Part shown: in pieces, positions 9,299 to 18,378 of the stretch
How positions within the stretch are numbered: position 1 is the first letter of the stretch
Layout: each line of letters opens with the position of its first letter
Assembly (NCBI RefSeq): GCF_000238335.3
Contig: NZ_AHCB03000007.1
Coordinates: forward strand, 496,001 to 560,000
Direction: 5' to 3'
Source of the DNA: Pseudoalteromonas marina
GTDB lineage: Bacteria; Pseudomonadota; Gammaproteobacteria; Enterobacterales; Alteromonadaceae
DNA: 64,000 nucleotides
Notes under the pieces: model-generated
The model's database searches: none
The model's input: only the letters and a program-made list of their open reading frames with translations
What the model was told of the DNA's origin: nothing
Program-made: the position numbers and the translations under genes

Positions 9299-9338
9299 AA
9301 ACCAGGCCTAACGCTATTTAAAGGCGCGTTCTACGCAG

Positions 9339-9379
9339 TTTGATTTTAAAAAGATCAGGCTAAAAAATTTAAAATCAAA
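9339..9379. repeat. 12-bp perfect inverted repeat between glpK and glpD
   Basis: TTTGATTTTAAA at 9339-9350 and TTTAAAATCAAA at 9368-9379 are exact reverse complements around a 17-nt spacer. The repeat lies about 90 nt before the glpD start, beyond the glpK terminator, so it is more likely a regulatory element of glpD than a terminator. Confidence 0.6.
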
Positions 9380-9435
9380 AAGCACGGTTAGCTATTGTCA
9401 AACACTAACGGTCGCTTTATGATGGTATATGTCTT

Positions 9436-9450
9436 ATTTATATTACAAAT
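9436..9450. promoter_or_regulatory. Candidate galactose-regulon-type operator, glpD copy
   Basis: ATTTATATTACAAAT differs from the TonB-receptor copy by one base. It lies 17 nt before the glpD start codon, nearly the same distance as the galE copy (18 nt). It would link glycerol-3-phosphate oxidation to the same regulator; AT-rich chance similarity is possible. Confidence 0.4.
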
Positions 9451-9467
9451 AAAAAGGTTAGCTCACA

Positions 9468-10958
9468 GTGGAATTAGCAGATAACGAATACGACCTACTC
9501 GTCGTCGGTGGTGGTGTAAACGGCACAGGAATAGCAGCTGATGCAGCTGGCAGAGGTTTAAAGGTACTTTTGTGTGAACAATCGGACCTTGCTTGTGCGA
9601 CATCGTCAAATAGTTCTAAGTTAATCCACGGTGGTTTACGTTACCTTGAGCATTATGAATTTAGATTAGTAAAAGAAGCTTTAGCTGAACGAGAAGTGCT
9701 GCTTAAAAATGCCCCTCATATTATGTGGCCACTTACTTTTAGATTACCACATCAGTCGCATTTACGCCCTGCATGGATGATCCGCATTGGCTTGTTTATG
9801 TACGACAACCTAGCCAAGCGCGAAACACTGGCTGGTTCTCGAGGTATTAAATTTGGCGAAAATAGCGTGCTAGAGCCATCTATTGTAAAAGGTTTTGAAT
9901 ACTCAGATGGATGGGTTGATGACTCTCGTTTAGTTATTTTAAATGCCCTTTCTGCACAAGAAAAAGGCGCTACCATTGCTACACAAACCAAATGTGTAAA
10001 AGCTAAACGTGAGCAAAATAAATGGCAGGTAACGCTTGAGCAACAAAATACTAAAAGTAAATACACTGTATCAGCTAAAGGCATTGTTAATGCAGCAGGT
10101 CCGTGGGTTGCAAAATTATTTGATGAAGCGCTAATTGAAAAATCACCACAAAATATTCGCCTTGTAAAAGGCAGCCACATTGTAGTGCCTCGCATTCACG
10201 ACGAGAAAGAAGCCTATATTTTACAAAATAAAGATCAAAGAATTGTATTTGTTATTCCATTTGAAGATGACTATTCGTTAGTTGGCACAACCGATGTAGA
10301 GCATAACGGCGCAGCTCAAGATGTTAAAATTAGTGATGAAGAAATCGATTACTTAATCGATATTACTAACAGCTACTTTAAAAACCACATTAAACGCGAA
10401 GACATAGTTCATACTTTTTCAGGTGTACGCCCGCTACTAGATGACGAATCTATTAATGCGCAAGCCGTAACACGTGACTACAAGCTAGAGCTTTCAAGTG
10501 AGAGTAAACACACTCCATTATTAAGCGTATTTGGTGGAAAAATTACCACTTACCGTAAACTGGCAGAAGCCGCTGTTGATAAGTTAGAAGACTTTTATCC
10601 GCAAATGGGTAAAGCATGGACTAAACACAGTGCATTACCTGGTGGCGACTTTGATAATGTTGAAGCACTGACTCAAGAGCTTAAATCTTTATACAACTGG
10701 CTACCAGAAGTGACGTTGAAGCGTTTTGTGCGTACGTATGGCACACGTACAAAAATTATTTTAGGTAATGCCACACAACTCAGTGATTTAGGACATGACT
10801 TTGGCCATGGCTTATTTGCTGCTGAAGTTGATTACTTACTAAAACAAGAGTGGGCTGGTAATGCTTACAACATTTTATGGCGTCGCAGTAAACTGGGTTT
10901 ACGTTTTAGCGATGAGCAGATTACAGTTTTAAATAATTATATTGAAACACTCAATTAA
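9468..10958 (+). CDS. glpD: Aerobic glycerol-3-phosphate dehydrogenase
   Basis: A 496-residue FAD-dependent, membrane-associated enzyme that oxidises glycerol-3-phosphate to DHAP and passes electrons to quinone. The N-terminus carries the dinucleotide fold DLLVVGGGVNGTGIA and the family signature LIHGGLRYLEHYEF; GKITTYRKLAE occurs late. The start codon is GTG at 9468, with AAGG about 10 nt upstream and no better ATG. Length is close to E. coli GlpD (501). A galactose-type operator candidate sits just before it, and a terminator shared with dgoK follows. Confidence 0.95.
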   Translation: MELADNEYDLLVVGGGVNGTGIAADAAGRGLKVLLCEQSDLACATSSNSSKLIHGGLRYLEHYEFRLVKEALAEREVLLKNAPHIMWPLTFRLPHQSHLRPAWMIRIGLFMYDNLAKRETLAGSRGIKFGENSVLEPSIVKGFEYSDGWVDDSRLVILNALSAQEKGATIATQTKCVKAKREQNKWQVTLEQQNTKSKYTVSAKGIVNAAGPWVAKLFDEALIEKSPQNIRLVKGSHIVVPRIHDEKEAYILQNKDQRIVFVIPFEDDYSLVGTTDVEHNGAAQDVKISDEEIDYLIDITNSYFKNHIKREDIVHTFSGVRPLLDDESINAQAVTRDYKLELSSESKHTPLLSVFGGKITTYRKLAEAAVDKLEDFYPQMGKAWTKHSALPGGDFDNVEALTQELKSLYNWLPEVTLKRFVRTYGTRTKIILGNATQLSDLGHDFGHGLFAAEVDYLLKQEWAGNAYNILWRRSKLGLRFSDEQITVLNNYIETLN

Positions 10959-10990
10959 TAAGCCGTTTCATTATCACTATTCCCCGTTTT

Positions 10991-11020
10991 CCCCTTTATG
11001 GCTAACAAATTATAAAGGGG
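10991..11020. terminator. Bidirectional terminator between glpD and dgoK
   Basis: A 9-bp perfect stem (CCCCTTTAT / ATAAAGGGG) with a 12-nt loop lies between convergent genes. A T-rich tail follows on the plus side. Confidence 0.75.
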
Positions 11021-11033
11021 CTTTTATTCTTAA

Positions 11034-11978
11034 CTATTCAGCCGACTGATATAGGTAGTTAAACCCACTAAGCGTTGCCGATTTAATATCAAACTCACTA
11101 CACTGTACCCCTATTTTTGTAAGCGCCTTGGTAAAACACGTGTTAAGTTGCTTAGTGCCAATAACCACAACCTGTGTGTTGCTAAGTAGTTGCCATTCAC
11201 TTGCATAACGTGCTGCGCGTACATCGCTGCCAATTAGTACACCCGATAGGTATGCTTTAGCTTGAACAGGGGTTAATTCTTTAGACAGTTGGCGTGTTCG
11301 CACACTAAAAATACCATGGGCTAAATTTCCGCTATCACTACCCAATGTTAAATCGCAGCCTTGCTCAAACGCTTGCCAATCAAATTCACCTTCAGCGCAA
11401 TCATCAGGAATTAATACGCTTTGATGACATAACAGGTCGTATAACTCACCGGTCATAGCGGTTTTAAAACATATTATTTTACCATTGTTAATTAGTACCC
11501 ACTTGGTATGCGTACCAGGTAAACACAGTAAAATTTTGCCCGTTTGATACTGCTCGTTTTGTTTTAAAAAACCCAGTATTTGTAATTCTTCACCTCGCAT
11601 GACATCAATTAGCGTGTTTTGTAACGTGCATTTTGTGCCTGGTAAGGCATTAATGGTGTGCCCTTCACATTCAAAGCTAACAGCAGCATCAAGCAAGCCT
11701 TCAGGGTTAATTGGGCACTCTAGATAAGGGGTTTCATGCCAACCAATCGTTGATGTAATTTGGCCTGCAATATAAATAGGTAGTACACCATATTGCGCTG
11801 TCCAAGGTGTAATTGCGTGAATGAGTGTTTGTTGAAAGTGTTGATTAACTTTTACAACGCCAGGCCCGTCACATTGATCAATTAACGTTAACTCACTGCC
11901 CTCACCTACTTTACACAAGTAAGCACGTAAATGACTTGTGCCCCAGTCAACGGCTATAAACAAAGTTGAAGTAGTCAA
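11034..11978 (-). CDS. dgoK: 2-keto-3-deoxygalactonokinase
   Basis: A 314-residue kinase of the DgoK family, which phosphorylates 2-dehydro-3-deoxygalactonate in the oxidative (De Ley-Doudoroff) galactose route. The hallmark N-terminus AVDWGTSHLRAYL is at residues 9-21, and LLCLPGTHTKWV is the second conserved block. Length fits the family (about 290-330). It lies 3 nt downstream of the galactose-dehydrogenase-like SDR, so both form one operon. The galactonate dehydratase and KDPGal aldolase needed to complete the route are not in this window. Confidence 0.88.
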   Translation of the reverse strand: MTTSTLFIAVDWGTSHLRAYLCKVGEGSELTLIDQCDGPGVVKVNQHFQQTLIHAITPWTAQYGVLPIYIAGQITSTIGWHETPYLECPINPEGLLDAAVSFECEGHTINALPGTKCTLQNTLIDVMRGEELQILGFLKQNEQYQTGKILLCLPGTHTKWVLINNGKIICFKTAMTGELYDLLCHQSVLIPDDCAEGEFDWQAFEQGCDLTLGSDSGNLAHGIFSVRTRQLSKELTPVQAKAYLSGVLIGSDVRAARYASEWQLLSNTQVVVIGTKQLNTCFTKALTKIGVQCSEFDIKSATLSGFNYLYQSAE

Positions 11979-11981
11979 ACT

Positions 11982-12761
11982 TTAAAGTCTCCCACCGTCA
12001 ATTTTAATGCCTTGCCCGGTGATCATACTGCTTTCATCGGCGGCTAAAAAAAGCGCTAAATTAGCGACGTCGTCTGGCGTTACTAATTTTTTAAGCGCCA
12101 TAGCTTCCATCCATTTTACTTGCTCTTCTTCGGTGAACCAGCTTGCTAATTGGCGCTCGGTTGCAACCCAGCCTGGTAATATGGCATTAACGCGAATACC
12201 AAACTCACCATAGTCACGAGCGAGTGCTTTGGTCATACCTATTAAACCCGCTTTGGCGGTTACATAACCTGCCATTTGCGGTTGGCCCATAATGGCATTG
12301 ATAGAGCTAAAATTAATAATACTGCCAGCACCTTCTTGCTGCATAAACGACATAGCCACTTGAGAGGCAAAAAAAGCAGGATTTAAATTAATTTGTAAAC
12401 ACTGGTCCCAATCTTTAACCGTCACGTCTTCACTGGCTTGACGACGGTCGTTTGCCACATTATTTACAAGTACATTTACGCTACCAAGGGCAGCACACGC
12501 ATCGACCAGTGACTTTTGCAAATCGTTCGAATCAGTGACATCAACTTGCCTGTACCATAAATTAGCATCGGGTAAATCGCTAATGAGTGCTTGCGCCGCT
12601 TCATCATCTATATCAATAAATGCTACTTTGGCTTGCTGTTTAACAAACGACTCAACCATGGCTCTGCCAATGCCTGACGCACCACCAGTGATAAAAATAA
12701 CCTTGCCAGAAAGACTGTGATATTGAGCTTGAGTGTTCAAAATTAAATTTCCTTGCAGCAT
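11982..12761 (-). CDS. SDR dehydrogenase, probable D-galactose 1-dehydrogenase
   Basis: A classical SDR of about 250 residues. TGGASGIG is the cofactor loop; NNVANDRR replaces the usual NNAG and is typical of sugar 1-dehydrogenases; SS...YVTAK is the catalytic set. An Asp at the end of the second strand (FIDID) implies NAD preference. Pairing with dgoK makes galactose the likely substrate, but arabinose or xylose dehydrogenases look similar. The ATG at 12761 has no clear ribosome binding site. A TTG at 12740 has AAGGA about 9 nt upstream and may be the true start. Confidence 0.75.
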   Translation of the reverse strand: MLQGNLILNTQAQYHSLSGKVIFITGGASGIGRAMVESFVKQQAKVAFIDIDDEAAQALISDLPDANLWYRQVDVTDSNDLQKSLVDACAALGSVNVLVNNVANDRRQASEDVTVKDWDQCLQINLNPAFFASQVAMSFMQQEGAGSIINFSSINAIMGQPQMAGYVTAKAGLIGMTKALARDYGEFGIRVNAILPGWVATERQLASWFTEEEQVKWMEAMALKKLVTPDDVANLALFLAADESSMITGQGIKIDGGRL

Positions 12762-12891
12762 GTTTTCAGTTCAACTTAAACCCTTTAAAAACGATTACTT
12801 AGAGAAAAAGAGCCAAACCAAGTTGTTATTGCTGTGTTAAAATAATTAGCGATTTAAAAGTTTATACCATATCATTACGTACATTAATATG

Positions 12892-12906
12892 ATATATGAT
12901 ATATAA
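12892..12906. promoter_or_regulatory. Candidate operator, gntR autoregulatory / divergent promoter copy
   Basis: ATATATGATATATAA, within a longer alternating AT/GAT tract, lies in the 155-nt region between the divergent galactose-dehydrogenase and gntR genes. It is the least palindromic copy of the shared motif but is well placed to control both directions. Confidence 0.45.
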
Positions 12907-12937
12907 TTAAGCAATAATGAACTCGGAAATTCGCACG

Positions 12938-13639
12938 ATGAAAACTCAACCTCGCCAAAATTTAACTCACCAACTAACCCATGATTTAGGGTTTGCAATA
13001 GTGCGGGGCGTGTATCCTGTAAGCGAAGGATTACCATCGGAAGCTGATTTATGCATTAAGTACAATGTAAGCCGCAGTGCAACGCGCGAGGCAGTAAAAA
13101 TGCTCTCTGCTAAAGGGCTTATTTCATCGCGTCCAAAGCAAGGTATTCGTGTATTACCAGAAAGCAGTTGGAATATGTTTGATACCGACGTACTTCGTTG
13201 GATTTTAAGCAGCAAACCGTCACTATCATTATTAAAAGAATTTACCCAAGTACGTGTTGCACTTGAACCACAAGCAGCCGCGTTAGCCGCAATAAGCGCT
13301 ACGCCAGAGCAGCTTGCAGAAATTGATAACGCACTTGCGCGCATGGCTGATGCCGATGAAGGGTTAGACGATCCGTTAGAAGCCGACATCGCCTTCCATA
13401 CCAGTATTTTAGTAGCCAGCAACAACCGATTTTTTGTACAGCTGACTGAATTTATTAGTACAGCTCTTAGAGTTAGTATTCGTTACACTAACCATATTAA
13501 AGGTGTACCAGGCGCTGACGTAACTAAACACGCTGATATTTTAGACACAATAAAATCTGGGAATCCCGAGCGCGCTAAAAAAGCGGTCGAAACAATTTTA
13601 GAAGAAGCGCTAGAGCTCATCGAATCTAAACTCGATTGA
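12938..13639 (+). CDS. GntR-family (FadR/DgoR subfamily) transcriptional regulator
   Basis: A regulator of about 233 residues with an N-terminal winged helix (PSEADLCIKYNVSRSATREA is the recognition region) and a C-terminal FCD ligand-binding domain. The linker WNMFDTDVLRWIL is very like E. coli DgoR, the galactonate repressor. It diverges from the galactose dehydrogenase/dgoK operon, so galactonate, KDGal or a related intermediate is a reasonable effector (inference). ATG 12938 has a GGA 10 nt upstream. ATG 12917 is an in-frame alternative with no ribosome binding site. It is probably the protein reading the repeated 15-bp palindromes. Confidence 0.88.
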   Translation: MKTQPRQNLTHQLTHDLGFAIVRGVYPVSEGLPSEADLCIKYNVSRSATREAVKMLSAKGLISSRPKQGIRVLPESSWNMFDTDVLRWILSSKPSLSLLKEFTQVRVALEPQAAALAAISATPEQLAEIDNALARMADADEGLDDPLEADIAFHTSILVASNNRFFVQLTEFISTALRVSIRYTNHIKGVPGADVTKHADILDTIKSGNPERAKKAVETILEEALELIESKLD

Positions 13640-13664
13640 TGACTAAAAAAATATCTTTAAAAAA

Positions 13665-13687
13665 GGGAGCTACTTAGCTCCCTTTTT
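13665..13687. terminator. Bidirectional terminator between gntR and the alpha-galactosidase gene
   Basis: GGGAGCT-ACTT-AGCTCCC is flanked by an A-run on the left and TTTTT on the right, between convergent genes. Confidence 0.85.
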
Positions 13688-13702
13688 ACTGCTTATTATA
13701 TT

Positions 13703-15835
13703 TTAAGCTTTGCTAAGCTCAAAAATAAGTGATGTTTGCGGGAATGAAATTGGCATTTGTAGGCCAAACTCCATTAATGCTTCCCCCGTAAAGGTTTGCC
13801 CGTTAACGGCGGTAATAGACGAAGGGCGGTATTCTTCAAATTTAATAGGCCACACTAAATTAAGTGTGTACTGTGTATCTGCATCTAAACCAACAAAACG
13901 AAGCTTATTAGGCGCGGTACGCGGTGTTTCGCGTACACTGTTGTACGCAAATAACGCTTTTGATTTATGCTCGTCTATTAAACCAAAGTTAATAGATAAA
14001 TCGTCACTATCTAGGCGGTATAAATCGGCAGTATGAATAAAGTCACGGTGCTCTTTATGCAGCGCAATAGCCGCTTTAAGCGCATTGTATTCGTGATCGG
14101 TCAGCTCACGTGGATCCATTTCAATTCCCATGTGGCCAAACATGGATACCGCAGCACGCATTTCAATGCTCACATTACGCCCTGTAATATGACAATCACG
14201 TGGGCCTACATGTGCTCCCATAACCGACGATGGGAAGAAGAACGAACAACCACGTTGAATTTCAAGACGGTCAAGCGCATCGTTAGAATCTGACGTCCAT
14301 ACACGGTCTGTGTGTTCAAGCACACCATAATCTACACGTGCACCACCTGACGAACAGCTTTCTATTTCAAGGCCTGGGTGCGCCGCTTTAATGCGATCGA
14401 TTAAGCGATAAAGTGCCAGTGTTTGCTGATGTACCGCAGGCTTACCATCAAAGTTACCCGCATGGTTAATATCGCGGTTCATATCCCATTTAATATACTT
14501 AATTTTTGGGTACTCAACCAAAATATCGTCAATGGCTTTGTATAAATATTCAACCACCTCAGTGCGCGTTAAATCAAGCACAAGCTGGTTTCTAAAGCTC
14601 AGTTGCTCGTTATTTTCTGAGCCTAAGACCCAATCAGGGTGAGCGCGGTATAAGTCGCTATCTGGGTTAACCATTTCTGGTTCAAACCAAATACCAAATT
14701 CCATGCCTAAGCTATTTACATGATCGATGACTGGCGATAAACCATCTGGGTAAATTTCGTAATCTACTGTCCAATCACCTAAGCCTGCAAAATCACCGCG
14801 GCGACCTTTAAACCAACCATCGTCTAGAACAAAACGCTCAATACCTAATGGTGCTACTTTATCGGCTAACTGCTTAAGCGTATCTACATCGTGGTCAAAA
14901 TAAATACCTTCCCAGGTGTTATAATGCACTGGGCGTGTTTTTTCGCGCTGTGCTTGGCTAAGTAAATTAGCCTTAACAAACTGATGAAAATTACGCGAAA
15001 GCGCGCTAAAGCCATCGCTCGAAAACGAGCCATAAATACGTGGGCTCTGATACGTTTGGCCTTTAGAAAGGCTTAGCTCGCCCGGTAATAATAACTCACC
15101 CATTTGCACATAACGGCGCCCTTCTGGTAGTAGTTCAGCGCGTAGCTTGTTGTTACCACTCCATCCTAAATGAAAGCCATAGCAATCACCGTGTTGCTCG
15201 CCTGCGCCTTCGCTATGAACTAATAAACCAGGGAATACGTCGTGCGATGTTTTACCTTTACGATTTTCGCGTACAAAGCTGCCTAACACTAAATCGACAG
15301 ATTGACGTTGAAATTCGTTTGACCAACGCCCTTCAAAACTTACAATTTTGTTAACGCTATCGGGTAGCTGGAATGTGGGTGCTGCACAAAAATTAACGCT
15401 TAGTGGAGAATCACTTAAATTAGTTAATACCGTATGCGCGCTTAACACATTAGTGTTGTTATCAAGCGTAATACTATGAACGACTTCAATTCCACGTAAT
15501 GTATCTTCACTTACAAACTCAAGCGTTGATGATGATGGCTGACGAACCTCTTTTAACTTCGGCCCTACAGACCAAGCAATAGAGTCGTTTACAAGCTCAA
15601 GGCCAGGTGCACCAGTAAAGCCCTCACCTAAAAGTGGAGAAAGAGAAATAGGCGCTTCTTCAACTGAGGCACATTTTACCTCTTGACGGGTAGCAAGCTG
15701 AGCAAGCATCAACTCAGTTGTTTGCTCTGATAGGCGTTTACCAAAATACAGTAACGCAGGTGTTTTACTTTGGCAGTTGAAAATAACGGTGCTGTTTACA
15801 CTGTCTAATCGATAAAATGATTTAGTGTTGGCCAT
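13703..15835 (-). CDS. GH36 alpha-galactosidase
   Basis: A 710-residue retaining alpha-galactosidase of glycoside hydrolase family 36. It has an N-terminal beta-sandwich domain, a central (beta/alpha)8 barrel with FVLDDGWFKGRR and WFEPEMVNPDS, the nucleophile in KWDMNRD (Asp 451), and the acid/base Asp 516 in WTSDSND after CSSGGARVDYG. No signal peptide is seen, so it should act in the cytoplasm on imported galactosides such as melibiose or raffinose. It releases galactose for both pathways encoded nearby. It has its own upstream palindrome at 15962 and is separated from the transporter operon by a terminator. Confidence 0.94.
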   Translation of the reverse strand: MANTKSFYRLDSVNSTVIFNCQSKTPALLYFGKRLSEQTTELMLAQLATRQEVKCASVEEAPISLSPLLGEGFTGAPGLELVNDSIAWSVGPKLKEVRQPSSSTLEFVSEDTLRGIEVVHSITLDNNTNVLSAHTVLTNLSDSPLSVNFCAAPTFQLPDSVNKIVSFEGRWSNEFQRQSVDLVLGSFVRENRKGKTSHDVFPGLLVHSEGAGEQHGDCYGFHLGWSGNNKLRAELLPEGRRYVQMGELLLPGELSLSKGQTYQSPRIYGSFSSDGFSALSRNFHQFVKANLLSQAQREKTRPVHYNTWEGIYFDHDVDTLKQLADKVAPLGIERFVLDDGWFKGRRGDFAGLGDWTVDYEIYPDGLSPVIDHVNSLGMEFGIWFEPEMVNPDSDLYRAHPDWVLGSENNEQLSFRNQLVLDLTRTEVVEYLYKAIDDILVEYPKIKYIKWDMNRDINHAGNFDGKPAVHQQTLALYRLIDRIKAAHPGLEIESCSSGGARVDYGVLEHTDRVWTSDSNDALDRLEIQRGCSFFFPSSVMGAHVGPRDCHITGRNVSIEMRAAVSMFGHMGIEMDPRELTDHEYNALKAAIALHKEHRDFIHTADLYRLDSDDLSINFGLIDEHKSKALFAYNSVRETPRTAPNKLRFVGLDADTQYTLNLVWPIKFEEYRPSSITAVNGQTFTGEALMEFGLQMPISFPQTSLIFELSKA

Positions 15836-15961
15836 GATTTTCCTATCCTCTTATTCATTGTGTGAGTTATTAATATACCGAGATGATGTTAGCGATAGGC
15901 GTTAACGCGATCTCTAAAGTGTTCAGGCACAACCTGCTAGATGGCGAACATCAATAATAGT

Positions 15962-15976
15962 ATATATCATATAAAT
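15962..15976. promoter_or_regulatory. Candidate operator, alpha-galactosidase copy
   Basis: ATATATCATATAAAT matches the galE copy at 14 of 15 positions and lies 127 nt before the alpha-galactosidase start. The rest of the 305-nt gap (15836-16140) holds the terminator of the upstream transporter operon at 16088-16116 and otherwise nothing recognisable. Confidence 0.55.
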
Positions 15977-16087
15977 TTAGTTTTAATAGTTTTTCTATCG
16001 CAAATACTGAGATAAAACCACTGGATATACCACTTAGGTTTCATTTGATGGTTAACTATAGTGATAATCACATTGTTTAAAATAAAA

Positions 16088-16116
16088 AATCGGCCAAAGC
16101 TATACTTTGGCCGATT
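16088..16116 (-). terminator. Terminator of the halogenase-sapC-transporter operon
   Basis: A 12-bp perfect stem (AATCGGCCAAAG / CTTTGGCCGATT) with a 5-nt loop is followed on the minus strand by a T-rich run, 24 nt after the transporter stop. Confidence 0.88.
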
Positions 16117-16140
16117 GTATTAACGTCGGTTAGTTAACGT

Positions 16141-17604
16141 TTATTGTTTTACTGTGTCGTCAATTGCTGAAGATTTACCCGCCCATTGCGCGTTTAATCC
16201 AAACACGACTTTATTCACAGTTAATGCAAATGCCACACACACAAACAACGTCACTGGCATTAAATGAATATAGTGAATAGTAGTGTGAAGGGGTGAGCTT
16301 TCAAATGTCAGCATGCCATACATAACAACACCTAAAATTACAGCGGCAATACCCGCTCGTGCATCTACATTTTTAAACAACAAGCCAACCACAAAAATTG
16401 AGAATATAGGCATACTTAGTAAGCCGTTTAGCTGCTGTAGTAAGTTAATAATGCTGTCAGCTTGCTGGTAAATAGGTACAAGCACCAGCGTCAAACTAGT
16501 TAATAATAATGTGACATAACCACTTAGCTTTACAACACTTGGTTCTTTATTAAAATATGCTTCGTGAATATCACACACATATAATGCCGTAGATGAGTTT
16601 AGTAAACTGTTATAAGTTGAAAGCACTGCTGCAGCCATTGCTGCGGCAAACACACCTGTTAACCATGTAGGCATTACATCGCCAACAATTCGTCCGTATG
16701 CGGCATCACCAATATCGCCATACAACTTGTAAGAAATAATACCAGGTAGCACCACGATTGCCGGAACAATCAAAAGGCGAATACCTGCTGCCGCAAATAT
16801 CCCTTTTTGCGCTTCTTTGACATTAGGTGCTGCCATAGCGCGCTGTGTAATCGTTTGATTAGTTCCCCAGTAAAACATCTGAATGAATATCATACCAGTC
16901 AGTAGCGTTGGCCAAGGGATAGGCGAATCAGGCCCGCCAATTAACGTTAAGCGCTCTTGTGGGATGCCGCTAAAGTCGTAATCAATTGCGTTAAGCGCTA
17001 AGAACACGACTAGTATTGCCATACCTAGCACGAGTAGCCCGTTGTATGTATCTGACACCGCAACTGCACGTAGCCCACCAAAAAAGGCATAAATGGCACC
17101 TATAATAGCAAAAGCGGTTGCTATGTACATTAATGGTATATCAACTTTAAACATGGTTTGCATAAATAGCGAACCCGAGTAAATAACCGCAGGCATGTAA
17201 ATGAGTGCATTTCCTGTAAAAAACAAACTACCAATAACGGCACGGATATGCTTATTGTTGTAGCGCTTTTCTAATAACTCAGTGGTTGTTGTGCAGTTAT
17301 ATTTGTAATAAACAGGAATAAACACTTTAGCCAATAATATTAGACCTATAATCGCCGCAAGCTCCCACCAAACTAATAAAGCCATTTGGTTCCCATTCAT
17401 GCCAACTAACTGGTCTGTACTTAAATTAGTAAGCGTGATTGAGCCTGCAACAAATATCCAAGTTAAACCGCCTCCTGCTAAAAAATATTCTTTATTTTGA
17501 GTTTGCTCACTACGCCCCTGATCGCGGCATTTTAAGTATGTAAATAAACCAATTAGGCCTGTTACAATAGCAAAAACTAACACTTGGATCATACTATCAG
17601 ACAT
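16141..17604 (-). CDS. Sodium:solute symporter, vSGLT-like sugar importer
   Basis: A 487-residue inner-membrane transporter of the SSS family with about 13-14 hydrophobic helices. It aligns by eye with Vibrio vSGLT: the block FYWGTNQTITQRAMAA matches YYWGFNQYIIQRTLAA, including the galactose-contacting Asn, followed by KEAQKGI. Downstream, RLLIVPAIVVLPGI and the FAAAMAAAVLSTYNSLLNSS helix, part of the Na+ site region, are also shared. Substrate is probably galactose or an alpha-galactoside. It is the last gene of a three-gene operon; its GGAG site lies within the sapC-like stop region, 2 nt away. Confidence 0.88.
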   Translation of the reverse strand: MSDSMIQVLVFAIVTGLIGLFTYLKCRDQGRSEQTQNKEYFLAGGGLTWIFVAGSITLTNLSTDQLVGMNGNQMALLVWWELAAIIGLILLAKVFIPVYYKYNCTTTTELLEKRYNNKHIRAVIGSLFFTGNALIYMPAVIYSGSLFMQTMFKVDIPLMYIATAFAIIGAIYAFFGGLRAVAVSDTYNGLLVLGMAILVVFLALNAIDYDFSGIPQERLTLIGGPDSPIPWPTLLTGMIFIQMFYWGTNQTITQRAMAAPNVKEAQKGIFAAAGIRLLIVPAIVVLPGIISYKLYGDIGDAAYGRIVGDVMPTWLTGVFAAAMAAAVLSTYNSLLNSSTALYVCDIHEAYFNKEPSVVKLSGYVTLLLTSLTLVLVPIYQQADSIINLLQQLNGLLSMPIFSIFVVGLLFKNVDARAGIAAVILGVVMYGMLTFESSPLHTTIHYIHLMPVTLFVCVAFALTVNKVVFGLNAQWAGKSSAIDDTVKQ

Positions 17605-17606
17605 TT

Positions 17607-18356
17607 TTACTCTCCTGCATTAGCGCGCATTTGCACACCTAATATCGTATTTTCTGAGCAATGGTTATGGTGTTTAATTAAGCGGTTAACTTGAACTAGC
17701 GACGATAACATTGCATGGATAGGTAATAAGTAATTTTGTTTATTAAGCTCAACAATATCAGTGTCTGGCAATTTTCTTAGGGCTTCTTCGTCGATTGTGT
17801 AGATGCCTTTTACTCGTGTTTTCTTTCCATCACTAAAATTAATAACCAATTCTATTTCTTTAAGTAAGCTCAAAGAGAGTAACTTTTGGGTAAATTCATG
17901 TGAAACCTGTTCCTGCTGATAATACTCACTCATTTTATCTTGAACTTGATGCAAAAATTGGCTCGGTTCGCCATTTTGAAATAAAGCTTCGCCCTGTGAA
18001 TTATTCACATAGTCGCTTTGTTCATTTATGTAAATAGTGAGTGTTTTATCTTTTTCTGGATCTGGCCCTAACTCAAACGGGGCTCTTAAAAACGCTGAAG
18101 GAACATGAACTGCTAGCCACTCTTGTTCTGTGAAGAACACATTATGGCCAGCGACTAAACCAAGCAATCCGACAGCGCGAAATTGCCCTTGAGTAGGCTC
18201 TTTCATATAAACAACGGGAAAGCTACTCGCAGCTGCGCCAAACTCATGAACAACTAATGATGCGTGGTGCTGATTTTTTGAAAAGCCGAAATTGCTATGT
18301 GGTTTTATTTTTATATCCTGATGTTTTGCAGGATCAAGTAGTACATAGTTAGACAT
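17607..18356 (-). CDS. SapC-family protein
   Basis: A 249-residue protein of the SapC family (PF07277), named from a Campylobacter S-layer locus; the molecular function is not established. Visible family features are the early HASLVVHEFGAAASSFPVVY segment and the VGLLGLVAGHNVFF block. No signal peptide or membrane helix is seen, so it is probably cytosolic. Such proteins recur beside tryptophan-halogenase-like flavoproteins and TonB receptors in sugar-uptake loci of marine and plant-associated Proteobacteria, and that is exactly the arrangement here: 22 nt after the halogenase-like gene and 2 nt before the symporter. Confidence 0.8.
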   Translation of the reverse strand: MSNYVLLDPAKHQDIKIKPHSNFGFSKNQHHASLVVHEFGAAASSFPVVYMKEPTQGQFRAVGLLGLVAGHNVFFTEQEWLAVHVPSAFLRAPFELGPDPEKDKTLTIYINEQSDYVNNSQGEALFQNGEPSQFLHQVQDKMSEYYQQEQVSHEFTQKLLSLSLLKEIELVINFSDGKKTRVKGIYTIDEEALRKLPDTDIVELNKQNYLLPIHAMLSSLVQVNRLIKHHNHCSENTILGVQMRANAGE

Positions 18357-18378
18357 GTTTATCTCTCATCAAAGGGAA

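Noticed and set aside
9752-10195. Open frame of 147 codons antisense to glpD
   Set aside because: It lies wholly inside a well-supported gene, has no family signature and has Cys/Ser/Thr-rich shadow composition.
12967-13425. Open frame of 152 codons antisense to the GntR regulator
   Set aside because: Shadow of a conserved gene; no ribosome binding site or motif was seen.
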